From positions 1 to 6,061 of the forward strand of contig JAKACS010000212.1 in the NCBI GenBank assembly GCA_021821235.1: a DNA stretch of 6,061 nucleotides. Direction: 5' to 3'. Under the pieces are notes generated by a model, which did no database searches, had not been told where the DNA came from, and saw only the letters and a list, made by a program, of their open reading frames with translations. Of this stretch, positions 1 to 6,061 are shown in pieces. This DNA is from Bacillota bacterium (GTDB lineage: Bacteria; Bacillota; Bacilli; Bacillales_B; DSM-18226). How positions within the stretch are numbered: the first letter of the stretch is position 1; each line of letters opens with the position of its first letter. The position numbers and the translations under genes are program-made.

Positions 1-298
1 TAGACTCCTCTATCCACCAGTTTTTTCCCTTTTACTGGCATTTACTGAGTGATAGACGTCTCTATCAACCAGCTTTTTCCCTTTTACTGGCATTTACTGA
101 GTGATAGACTCCTCTATCAACCTGGTTTTTCCCTTTTACTGGCATTTACTGGGCGATAGACTCCTCTATCAATCGACTTTTACCTTTTACTGGTATTTAC
201 TGAGTGATAGACTCCTCTATCCACCAGCCTTTTCCCTTTTACTGGTATTTACTGAGTGATAAACTCCTCTATCAACCCGGCTTTTCCCTTTTACTGGT
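1..298. repeat. 52-bp tandem repeat array, about 5.8 units
   Basis: Units begin at 1, 53, 105, 157, 208 and 260. All full units are 52 bp except the fourth (51 bp), and the last is cut off after about 39 bp. Each unit reads roughly TAGACTCCTCTATC, a variable stretch, then TTTCCCTTTTACTGG and CATTTACTGAGTGA. The junctions form a small inverted repeat, TGATAGA-CTCC-TCTATCA (7-bp stem, 4-nt loop). It is perfect at junctions 1/2 and 2/3 and one pair weaker at the others. Several units also have CCAG/CTGG flanking the pyrimidine tract, and TTTACTG occurs twice per unit. The period is not a multiple of 3 and stops are frequent, so it is not coding. The array may begin before the window. It ends 46 bp before the metE -35 box. 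Its function is unknown. Confidence 0.93.
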
Positions 299-344
299 CT
301 GGATGATATGTCAGGATATAAATTCTGGTATTATAAAAAAAACT

Positions 345-374
345 TTGACAGCCCCCCTTCTCTCATGCTAGTAT
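345..374 (+). promoter_or_regulatory. sigma-A promoter of the metE leader
   Basis: A perfect -35 TTGACA lies at 345-350. An 18-nt spacer follows, then TAGTAT at 369-374 (4 of 6 matches to TATAAT). It is preceded by TG at 366-367, which makes an extended -10 that can compensate for the weaker hexamer. Transcription should start near 381, giving a leader of about 415 nt before the metE start codon. Nothing else upstream of the riboswitch looks as good. Confidence 0.75.
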
Positions 375-460
375 TTTTATTAAATTTCAAAAATTAATAA
401 AACTCGGTACTGTTCTCTGTTTTTTTACACAAAAGGAAGCACGAGAACCGTCCCTCTGTT

Positions 461-634
461 TGCATCAGGTGCTGAGCAGATTTGCTGTTCAGTTAAAAGG
501 GAAGTCCGGTGAGATGCCGGCGCGGTCCCGCCACTGTATTGGGAAGCGACTTATCATAAAGCCACTGTTTCCACTGGAAATGGGAAGGGATAAGGAGCGA
601 TGAACCAGAGCCAGGAGACCTGCCTGTTGTATGC
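461..634 (+). promoter_or_regulatory. Cobalamin (B12) riboswitch aptamer
   Basis: The conserved parts of the cobalamin riboswitch appear in the right order. AAAAGGGAAGTCCGGTGAGAT lies at about 495-515 with its CCGG partner. CCCGCCACTGTA is at 527-538, followed by GGGAAGCGAC. CTTATC (550-555) can pair with GATAAG (589-594) and encloses GCCACTG and TGGGAAGG. The B12 box AGCCAGGAGACCTGCC is at 609-624. GCAT and CAGG near 462-469 can close the domain with CCTG and ATGC near 623-634. Cobalamin riboswitches bind coenzyme B12 or related cobalamins in the nascent RNA and normally lower expression. Upstream of metE this spares synthesis of the B12-independent enzyme when B12 is present. Domain ends are approximate. 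No SAM (S-box) riboswitch is seen before or after it. Confidence 0.95.
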
Positions 635-675
635 ACTTTTACTCTACGGGTATATAGAGGAGGTGAAATACGCAG

Positions 676-700
676 AGTTGAGAATATTACTCTCTCAACT
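676..700 (+). promoter_or_regulatory. Leader hairpin between riboswitch and terminator
   Basis: AGTTGAGA (676-683) and TCTCAACT (693-700) form a perfect 8-bp stem with a 9-nt loop. It lies between the aptamer and the terminator, so it is a candidate switching element. Its 3' arm is rich in CTCTC and could alternatively pair for about 6 bp with GAGAGA (741-746) in the 3' arm of the terminator. That pairing would act as an antiterminator. The stem is seen directly; its role is inferred. Confidence 0.5.
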
Positions 701-719
701 TTATTTAACGATGCGCATG

Positions 720-760
720 AATCTCTCTTTTCCTGGAAAAGAGAGATTTTTTCGTTTTTT
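720..760 (+). terminator. Intrinsic terminator in the metE leader (riboswitch expression platform)
   Basis: AATCTCTCTTTT (720-731) and AAAAGAGAGATT (737-748) form a perfect 12-bp stem with the 5-nt loop CCTGG. A T-rich tail (TTTTCGTTTTTT, 749-760) follows. It sits 86 nt after the riboswitch and 37 nt before the metE start. It should therefore stop transcription before the gene when cobalamin is bound, which is the usual Firmicute mode of control by transcription termination. Confidence 0.9.
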
Positions 761-780
761 AAAAAACTATTTTCCCACAA

Positions 781-800
781 AAAGGAGTGTTCTTACATTG
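781..800 (+). promoter_or_regulatory. metE ribosome binding site and TTG start
   Basis: AAAGGAG (781-787) is followed by a 10-nt spacer and TTG (798-800). This decides the start. The protein from this TTG begins with the N-terminus typical of MetE (SNLGYPRIG within the first 15 residues). Upstream in-frame ATGs at 600, 711 and 717 lie in the riboswitch or just before the terminator and give sequence unlike MetE. Confidence 0.85.
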
Positions 801-3119
801 AAAAACGTAATAAGTTCAAACTTAGGCTATCCGCGGATCGGCGAACAGCGCGAATGGAAAAAGGCGCTAGAGCAATTTTGGGCGGGCAAGACAGAAAAAG
901 AAAGCTTTTTAAAGCAAATGGAAGAGTATCGTCTCCAACATCTTAAAAAGCAGCAGGATCAAGGGATTGACTTGATTCCTGTTGGCGACTGGAGCATGTA
1001 TGATCATGTACTTGATACCGCCATGATGTTCGGCCTAGTGCCCAAGCGCTTTGAATACGAAGGAGGCAAAGTACCGCTCGAAACCTATTTCGCTATCGCC
1101 CGTGGCAACCATTCCGCGGTCGCATCTGAAATGACCAAATGGTTTAACACTAATTACCACTATATCGTCCCTGAGTTAAATCAGCGGAACCCAGAACTTG
1201 TTGAAAATCGTCCACTTGCACAGTACCAAGAAGCAAAGCAGAAACTCGGGGTCAGCGGTAAACCCGTCATTCTTGGTCCGATAACCTTCGTAAAACTGTC
1301 GAAAGGATACGATGAAAAAGAATTCAAGGAAATGGTAGATCATTTTACTCCGTTATATGCCCAGATCCTACGTGAATTAGAAGCGGCTGGAGTGGAGTGG
1401 GTGCAAATCGATGAGCCGATTTTGTGCACTACCCTTTCCATCGAAGAGATTCATCTGTTCAAAGAAACGTATGAAACGCTGTCCAAAGCCGCTCCAAACG
1501 CAAAAGTCATTTTGCAGACCTATTTTGATCATGTTGATTATTTTGAAGAAATTGTAAGTCTTCCTGTACACGGAATCGGCTTGGATTTCGTCCATGACGG
1601 CGGGCAAAACTTGAAAGCTTTAACCAAACTCGGCTTCCCTCAGGATAAAATTCTTGCCGCAGGTGTGGTTGACGGGCGGAATGTTTGGCGGGCAAATCTG
1701 GAAGAGCGCAGAACCCTTCTTGAAAAAATCGCTGTAGCAGCTGGGTGCGTACAGTTGATTGTCCAGCCAGCTTCAAGTCTGTTGCATGTTCCAATTACAG
1801 TTAAAAATGAAGGAGAACTTGCGCCAATTCTTAAAAATGCTCTTTCGTTTGCAGATGAAAAGCTGCAGGAAATTGTCACTCTTTCAAAAGGTTTAAAAGA
1901 GGGAAAAGCTGCAATTGAAAAAGAAATCACCTCCAGTAAGGCTGCAATTGAGACCTTAAATAGCTCACCTGAACGGAACAATACAAAAGTCCAACAGGCT
2001 TGCGCAAATCTAGAGGCAATCAAAGCTGAACGGGAGGCTCCCTTTGAAATCCGCAGCACAGTACAGGAAGCCACGTTTCAGCTGCCCATTCTTCCGACCA
2101 CTACGATCGGCAGCTTTCCGCAGACACAGGAAATAAGAAAGCACCGCTTAAAGTGGCGAAAAGGCGAGCTGACAACTGAACAATATGAAGCTTTTATCAA
2201 AGCCGAAATCAAAAAATGGATTCAAATTCAAGAAGAATTGGGGCTTGATGTGTTTGTACATGGAGAATTTGAACGCACCGACATGGTTGAGTATTTTGGC
2301 GAAAAATTAGGCGGCTTTCAATTCACGAAGTTTGGCTGGGTGCAGTCGTACGGTTCTAGATGCGTCAAACCACCACTCATTTATGGAGATGTGGTACTCC
2401 TGGCTCCGATGACGCTGAAAGAATCGGTTTATGCCCAATCGCTAACTGCGAAGCCTGTAAAAGGAATGTTGACAGGTCCGATTACAATCTTGAACTGGTC
2501 TTTTGTACGCGATGATATTTCCCGATTTACCGCAGCTAACCAGATCGCGCTTGCATTAAGGGAAGAAATCGAAATCCTCGAAAAGAATGGGATCCGGATG
2601 ATCCAAGTAGACGAACCAGCGCTTCGCGAGGGCATGCCATTAAAAAAAGAAAGATGGGACAACTACTTAAACGCAGCCGTTCATGCATTTAAGTTGGCAG
2701 TCTCAACCGTAAAAAATGAAACTCAAATCCATACCCATATGTGCTATTCCGATTTTGAGGAAATTATGGACGCCATTAACGCATTAGATGCCGATGTGAT
2801 TTCGATCGAAACGTCGAGAAGCCACGGAGAACTTATCCAAGCTTTCGAAGACAACACCTATGATAAAGGAATTGGTCTTGGCGTATATGACATCCATAGT
2901 GCACGGGTGCCAACGATTGAAGAAATGAACAAAAACATTTCCCGTGCCCTCCAAGTCCTTGATCCAAAACATTTCTGGATCAATCCGGACTGTGGCCTAA
3001 AAACAAGGGGAATCGAAGAAACCATCAAAGCACTGAAACTAATGGTTGAAGCAGCCAAAGAAAACAGAGCGACGGTTCTTGCGTCTCCTGCCAGAGGAAC
3101 AAAGGAAACCCTTCATTAA
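798..3119 (+). CDS. metE: Cobalamin-independent methionine synthase (5-methyltetrahydropteroyltriglutamate-homocysteine S-methyltransferase)
   Basis: This cytoplasmic enzyme transfers the methyl group of 5-methyltetrahydrofolate polyglutamate directly to homocysteine, the last step of methionine synthesis, using zinc and no B12. The product from the TTG at 798 is 773 aa, close to the usual 750-775. The N-terminal half starts [19 protein letters not shown]. The catalytic C-terminal half starts near residue 432 ([12 protein letters not shown]). Expected zinc ligands are His647, Cys649, Glu671 and Cys732. Their spacing (2, 22 and 61 residues) equals that of E. coli His641, Cys643, Glu665 and Cys726. 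His700 matches the catalytic E. coli His694. The motifs [14 protein letters not shown] and VDEPALREG are also present, so the enzyme should be active. It is transcribed alone from the promoter at 345, under the cobalamin riboswitch and leader terminator. Its 3' end abuts a terminator shared with the convergent operon. Identity is very secure; the start is well supported. Confidence 0.97.
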   Translation: MKNVISSNLGYPRIGEQREWKKALEQFWAGKTEKESFLKQMEEYRLQHLKKQQDQGIDLIPVGDWSMYDHVLDTAMMFGLVPKRFEYEGGKVPLETYFAIARGNHSAVASEMTKWFNTNYHYIVPELNQRNPELVENRPLAQYQEAKQKLGVSGKPVILGPITFVKLSKGYDEKEFKEMVDHFTPLYAQILRELEAAGVEWVQIDEPILCTTLSIEEIHLFKETYETLSKAAPNAKVILQTYFDHVDYFEEIVSLPVHGIGLDFVHDGGQNLKALTKLGFPQDKILAAGVVDGRNVWRANLEERRTLLEKIAVAAGCVQLIVQPASSLLHVPITVKNEGELAPILKNALSFADEKLQEIVTLSKGLKEGKAAIEKEITSSKAAIETLNSSPERNNTKVQQACANLEAIKAEREAPFEIRSTVQEATFQLPILPTTTIGSFPQTQEIRKHRLKWRKGELTTEQYEAFIKAEIKKWIQIQEELGLDVFVHGEFERTDMVEYFGEKLGGFQFTKFGWVQSYGSRCVKPPLIYGDVVLLAPMTLKESVYAQSLTAKPVKGMLTGPITILNWSFVRDDISRFTAANQIALALREEIEILEKNGIRMIQVDEPALREGMPLKKERWDNYLNAAVHAFKLAVSTVKNETQIHTHMCYSDFEEIMDAINALDADVISIETSRSHGELIQAFEDNTYDKGIGLGVYDIHSARVPTIEEMNKNISRALQVLDPKHFWINPDCGLKTRGIEETIKALKLMVEAAKENRATVLASPARGTKETLH

Positions 3120-3124
3120 AAAAT

Positions 3125-3171
3125 AAGAGGAACAAAGCGGTCACATTAAGAAGCGCCGCTTCGTTCCTCTT
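3125..3171. terminator. Bidirectional intrinsic terminator shared by metE and the convergent HD-GYP operon
   Basis: AAGAGGAACAAAGCGG (3125-3140) pairs with CCGCTTCGTTCCTCTT (3156-3171) with one mismatch, around a 15-nt loop. On the plus strand it is followed by a short T-run; on the minus strand by six Ts (3123-3118). It starts 5 nt after the metE stop. The minus-strand gene ends inside it: its last codons lie in one stem arm and its TAA (3148-3146) lies in the loop. Confidence 0.85.
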
Positions 3172-5188
3172 TTATCGTTTCTTGCTCGTACTCAATTAAA
3201 ATGCTGGTTCCTTCAGAAGATGTATAAATCTGAACCCAATCAGAGAAGCTGGTAATAATTTTGAAACCTTGACCTAATGAACGTTTGCTCGAATAACCGG
3301 AAACCAACACCGTTTTTGGGATTTCATGCAAAGGTATACCTGATCCCTTATCCGTAATCAAGAATTGTAACAGCAAATCTTTTTGATAAATCGATAATCT
3401 CCCCCGGGTCGCATGCTTGAGAATATTAGTAACAGCCTCTGTTACCGCAATTTGAACCTTCATCAAATTTATTTTTGTTGGGAAGTCCTGAATTGCCCAT
3501 TTCGCCAGTTCTCGACTCTTTGGTACATCTGCCTTGGTATGAACCGACATTTCATATAACTGTCCACCTAATTGTTTTGTTATACTTTCCTCTGACGGAT
3601 GAAGTGAAATTTTCCCATTGGAAAGAGTGTTGATCACCTCAACATACAGCTCAAACATATCTTGTTCCAACTTTTTTCGGTAACCAAGAAATGGAGTTAA
3701 ATCATGAGCAAAAACCCCCACTTTCTCATTTTGAAAGGGTTGGGCATAAACGTCCAATGTCCGATTTGAAAAAACAACGGTATCATGCACCAGTTCGTTG
3801 CGTTCGGTTGCGGCATCAACAAGCGATTGAATAAACACCGATGGAAGACTTGACGTGGAAACTTGTCCATTTTCGACTTCAAAAAAATAAGACTCTCCAA
3901 TAATTGAATAGGCCTCTTCATTCCGGTATTGACCTTTCGCCGTTGCATTGGCTTGTGGCAATTTCTCCAGATGTGGTATGCTAGCAAGCATCTTTTCGAT
4001 ATGCCTCAATTCTACTTTTCCCACTAACTTAGGATCTAAAATCGTACCCGATTTCGCTTTTAATAATTTCAGAACGGTTTGTGGATCATCCTGGCGCTGA
4101 AAAATGTGATCCAATTCATTCGCCAACGCTAAGATCCGGGACTCATAAGGGATTTTCTCGCCTTTCAAGCCTTTGGGGAATCCCTTTCCATCCCACCGTT
4201 CATGGTGATAAAGAATCCAATCCGAAAAGGAATTGTTTGTAAACATGGTTTTTACAATTTCCACTGCTTTTTCCGGATGACTTCGATACTCCTGTTCTTC
4301 TGTTAATGTCAATGCCCCGCGTTTTGTAAAGATATGCGGTGAAAGCAATGCTTTTCCGATGTCATGGATGATGGCAGCCTGTATCAAATCCGGCCGTTTC
4401 CTCTTCGGATAGCCCAAATCATCCAAAATCGCTTCACAGATTATTCCCACCCGATTTCCATGCCCTGCCAAACTTGAAGTGTTTCGTTCTTCCAACACTT
4501 GAATAAATGCATTGCTTGTTGATTTTCTAAGTGAAAGCTGCTTGATATACTCCTTTGAAAAAAAGATAACAATCAGGAGAAAAAAAAGCGTGTATAACAT
4601 CGTCAGAATGATTTCTTTATCTGTTTGTTGAATGAGCAACGCCGGGATCACAATCGAATACACGATAATCGGGACAATCATCTCTGTTAATTGCTGCCGA
4701 ATATTTTGAAATAACTCTTGGTTAAACGTAACTTTTAGGATGATTTCTAAAAGAATAAGATTAACCAACTCATATATAAAGGTTGTCAGTGCAACCGCCA
4801 AAATCAAATTAAATTCTCGGGTCGTGTCCCAGACAAAATAAGCTGCCAATAGTGAAAATGAATACATCCCAATATTGACGAAGACACGAAACAAGGGAAT
4901 ACGAAGGGATTTAAAGGTTTGAAGAAAAATAGCTAGCAAACCAACTGTTAGGGCTAACACGGCATGGCTAAAACCAAAATGCACAAGGACAAAGATAAAT
5001 CCAATACTTCCTGAGGCAAATTTATCGCCGCTCGGCAATTCAACTGGTAGTACTTCAAGGATAATAATAATGGCTACCATGATAAAAAAGATGCTTTTAT
5101 TGTTTCCATGCAAATGGATAAAGGAATAAGATAAAGCAAGGATTCCGGAAACACCCAGTATCGCTGTAAACCAATTGACTAATTTCAA
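3146..5188 (-). CDS. Membrane-bound HD-GYP domain protein with C-terminal RsbT/RsbW-type ATPase domain
   Basis: 680 aa. Residues 4-210 form about 7-8 membrane segments of the kind found in Firmicute HD-GYP/GGDEF sensors. Residues about 225-400 are HD-GYP-like: His243, HDIGK (275-279), His304, HHERWDGKGFP (328-338). HD-GYP enzymes usually hydrolyse cyclic-di-GMP. Here GYP is GFP, and the Asp expected after Ala in the following helix (consensus vaDvfDA) is Asn357, so activity is uncertain. Residues about 425-500 look PAS-like, with a helical linker to about 545. Residues about 550-668 match an anti-sigma-type GHKL ATPase: N-box Glu584...Asn588, DKGSGIP (613-619), glycine loop Gly639-Gly641, with GYSSKRSLGQG resembling RsbT. 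It may phosphorylate an STAS-type antagonist or bind a partner; this is inferred. The start is TTG (5188-5186), overlapping the stop of the preceding gene by 4 nt (TTGA), with GGTGAT 5 nt upstream, which suggests translational coupling. Domain calls are firm for HD-GYP and ATPase, tentative for PAS. Confidence 0.88.
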   Translation of the reverse strand: MKLVNWFTAILGVSGILALSYSFIHLHGNNKSIFFIMVAIIIILEVLPVELPSGDKFASGSIGFIFVLVHFGFSHAVLALTVGLLAIFLQTFKSLRIPLFRVFVNIGMYSFSLLAAYFVWDTTREFNLILAVALTTFIYELVNLILLEIILKVTFNQELFQNIRQQLTEMIVPIIVYSIVIPALLIQQTDKEIILTMLYTLFFLLIVIFFSKEYIKQLSLRKSTSNAFIQVLEERNTSSLAGHGNRVGIICEAILDDLGYPKRKRPDLIQAAIIHDIGKALLSPHIFTKRGALTLTEEQEYRSHPEKAVEIVKTMFTNNSFSDWILYHHERWDGKGFPKGLKGEKIPYESRILALANELDHIFQRQDDPQTVLKLLKAKSGTILDPKLVGKVELRHIEKMLASIPHLEKLPQANATAKGQYRNEEAYSIIGESYFFEVENGQVSTSSLPSVFIQSLVDAATERNELVHDTVVFSNRTLDVYAQPFQNEKVGVFAHDLTPFLGYRKKLEQDMFELYVEVINTLSNGKISLHPSEESITKQLGGQLYEMSVHTKADVPKSRELAKWAIQDFPTKINLMKVQIAVTEAVTNILKHATRGRLSIYQKDLLLQFLITDKGSGIPLHEIPKTVLVSGYSSKRSLGQGFKIITSFSDWVQIYTSSEGTSILIEYEQETIKEERSGAS

Positions 5189-5709
5189 GTTGCATCACCC
5201 AGTTTTTTTCGACATCTAGAGTGTTTGACAATGAGTAATATAACCCCAATTCCCACAAAAAGATCACCTGGACTTAACACATATTGAATCAGCGGGATCC
5301 AATCACCTAAGAACCAAAACGATGTTTCGTTCATCAGCTTGTGCCGTGCATCTGCTTCCATTAAAACGCTCTCTTGCCCGGTAAGTAGAAGAGCCCGATC
5401 TGACACAGGCATTGTACCGCCGTTTAAAAGGAGGCCAAGCGCATTGACGATTGCTCCTGTCGCAATCCATTTTACCCCTGCTATCTTTCTATTTTTTAGT
5501 AGACCAATCACGATCCCCACAAATGTCAAAATGAAAACCCACTCGATTTTCTCTTTTGTTTGAACGGTAACAATAGATAAAACGATTTGTGCCCCAAAGC
5601 TTAGCAATATGATAAGAGGCCACTCAAATGAAATTGTACGAATAAATGTAAAAGGATGTCTCTTTTGAAACAGATTGATCAGAATGGCAAGGATGATAAA
5701 GTACAACAA
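5185..5709 (-). CDS. DUF5317-like integral membrane protein
   Basis: 174 aa from a TTG start (5709-5707), preceded by a strong AAAGGAGGT (5725-5717) with a 7-nt spacer. A second TTG follows directly and could also be used. Hydrophobic segments lie near residues 1-13, 28-48, 57-71, 79-96 and 148-162, so it is a small multi-pass membrane protein. NGGTMPV (96-102), His123, LGD (134-136) and SPGD (146-149) resemble what I remember of the DUF5317 family, which has no assigned function. A search is needed to confirm the family. It is followed with a 4-nt overlap by the membrane HD-GYP/ATPase gene. The two proteins are therefore probably made together and may act as a membrane pair, for example sensor and effector (inferred). 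No catalytic motif is visible. Confidence 0.8.
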   Translation of the reverse strand: MLYFIILAILINLFQKRHPFTFIRTISFEWPLIILLSFGAQIVLSIVTVQTKEKIEWVFILTFVGIVIGLLKNRKIAGVKWIATGAIVNALGLLLNGGTMPVSDRALLLTGQESVLMEADARHKLMNETSFWFLGDWIPLIQYVLSPGDLFVGIGVILLIVKHSRCRKKLGDAT

Positions 5710-5778
5710 GCGAATGACCTCCTTTCATGTGAAAAAGTAATTCATTGCATCAACACATAAATCTCTTTCAAGCACTTC

Positions 5779-5865
5779 CTAAATCCACGGACGACTAACT
5801 ACTGGTGCAAATAGTACAGCGACTACCGCACCGATCATAACCATATTTTTCACCTTTGCTTTCAC
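5779..5865 (-). CDS. Small hydrophobic peptide (28 aa), unrecognised
   Basis: GTG start at 5865-5863, with a near-perfect ribosome binding site AAAGGAGGTG (5882-5873) and 7-nt spacing; stop TAG at 5781-5779. The peptide starts MKAKVKN (basic), continues with the hydrophobic stretch MVMIGAVVAVLFAPVV and ends SRPWI. This is the layout of either a single-span small membrane protein or a short signal-peptide-like precursor. It lies 69 nt upstream of the DUF5317-like gene on the same strand and is probably co-transcribed with it. I do not recognise the family. Evidence for translation is the ribosome binding site and the membrane-like composition only; it could instead be a leader ORF that sets expression of the downstream genes. 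Confidence 0.6.
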   Translation of the reverse strand: MKAKVKNMVMIGAVVAVLFAPVVSRPWI

Positions 5866-5889
5866 GTGTTTTCACCTCCTTTCACAAAA

Positions 5890-5918
5890 ATAAAATTGGA
5901 AAGATTGCTGGTTGTTCA
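5890..5918 (-). promoter_or_regulatory. Weak candidate promoter for the minus-strand operon
   Basis: TGAACA (5918-5913) and TTTTAT (5895-5890) each match the sigma-A consensus at 4 of 6 positions and are 17 nt apart. Transcription would start near 5883, just ahead of the ribosome binding site of the small ORF. The position is sensible because a terminator for the upstream unit lies at 5972-6001, but the match is weak. No convincing box for sigma-B, sigma-D, ECF or sporulation sigma factors was found between 5866 and 5971. Confidence 0.25.
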
Positions 5919-5971
5919 TCGCGATTTGCACCATTGGCTCTCTGATTTTTTTAAAATTTAAATAATTAATC

Positions 5972-6001
5972 AAAAAATCCGCCCCGAAAAAGGGCGGATT
6001 T
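5972..6001 (-). terminator. Intrinsic terminator of the unit entering from the right edge
   Basis: On the minus strand, AAATCCGCCC (6001-5992) and GGGCGGATTT (5984-5975) form a perfect 10-bp GC-rich stem with a 7-nt loop. The run of Ts continues to 5972. The plus-strand side has no good T-run, so the direction is minus. It separates the operon at 3146-5865 from whatever lies beyond the window. Confidence 0.85.
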
Positions 6002-6002
6002 A

Positions 6003-6061
6003 TCATCGATTGGCTCCATCTTTTTCGGTAACCCGGCTGCCATGACAAATTGTTTTAGGCC
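6003..6061 (-). CDS. Possible C-terminal end of a gene cut by the window edge
   Basis: On the minus strand one frame reads PKTICHGSRVTEKDGANR and stops at TGA (6005-6003), immediately before the terminator, where a gene end is expected. The hydrophilic residues look like a plausible small-protein tail, but 18 residues are too few to identify it. Another frame is also open here but runs through the terminator stem, so it is less likely. The gene, if real, starts outside the window. Confidence 0.35.
   Translation of the reverse strand, partial: PKTICHGSRVTEKDGANR

Noticed and set aside
1..298. CRISPR array
   Set aside because: The repeats are contiguous 52-bp units with graded variation and no unique spacers; no cas gene is present.
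493..780. 95-aa minus-strand ORF across the metE leader
   Set aside because: It is antisense to the riboswitch and terminator, has no clear ribosome binding site and no recognisable protein features.
600..797. N-terminal 66-residue extension of MetE from the ATG at 600
   Set aside because: The ATG is part of the conserved core of the cobalamin riboswitch, the region contains the leader terminator, and the residues do not resemble MetE. The TTG at 798 gives the family-typical N-terminus.
1377..3058. Several minus-strand ORFs of 62-144 aa within metE
   Set aside because: They are shadows of the strongly conserved metE frame, with no independent start signals or recognisable domains.
3697..3987. 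96-aa minus-strand ORF inside the HD-GYP/ATPase gene
   Set aside because: It is an alternative frame of the PAS-like region of the real gene and has a composition unlike a protein.
5339..5563. 74-aa plus-strand ORF opposite the DUF5317-like gene
   Set aside because: It is antisense to a well-supported gene and has no good ribosome binding site.
5726..5778. 16-codon GTG ORF and a TTGAAA -35-like box between the small ORF and the DUF5317-like gene
   Set aside because: The ORF has no adequate ribosome binding site, and there is no acceptable -10 at the right distance from the TTGAAA.

Overview
The window looks like chromosomal DNA from a Bacillaceae-type Firmicute. The support is moderate to low GC by eye, strong AAAGGAGG-type ribosome binding sites, frequent TTG/GTG starts, MetE and DUF5317-like sequences of Bacillus type, and intrinsic terminators with long T-runs. 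The genus cannot be fixed from sequence alone.

Left part, 1-3119: Positions 1-298 hold almost six copies of a 52-bp non-coding tandem repeat with a conserved small hairpin at each unit junction. A sigma-A promoter with an extended -10 element follows at 345-374. The roughly 415-nt leader of metE comes next. It carries a cobalamin (B12) riboswitch (about 461-634), an extra hairpin (676-700) and a strong intrinsic terminator (720-760). metE itself starts at a TTG at 798, not at the ATG at 600 that lies inside the riboswitch. The logic is inferred to be the usual one: when B12 is plentiful, the cobalamin-independent methionine synthase is switched off, presumably because a B12-dependent MetH encoded elsewhere takes over.

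Middle and right part, 3120-5880, minus strand: A signalling operon converges on metE and shares a bidirectional terminator with it. In transcription order it has a tiny 28-codon ORF with an excellent ribosome binding site, a 174-aa membrane protein of the DUF5317 type, and a 680-aa membrane protein. The last two overlap by 4 nt. The 680-aa protein joins an N-terminal multi-pass membrane domain, an HD-GYP phosphodiesterase-like domain, a probable PAS-like segment and a C-terminal RsbT/RsbW-type ATPase (anti-sigma kinase-like) domain. It is the most interesting object here, since it could connect cyclic-di-GMP or another HD substrate to partner switching.

Right edge, 5972-6061: A minus-strand terminator closes an upstream transcription unit, of which only a possible C-terminal scrap is visible.

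No tRNA, rRNA, CRISPR, transposase or phage gene is visible.
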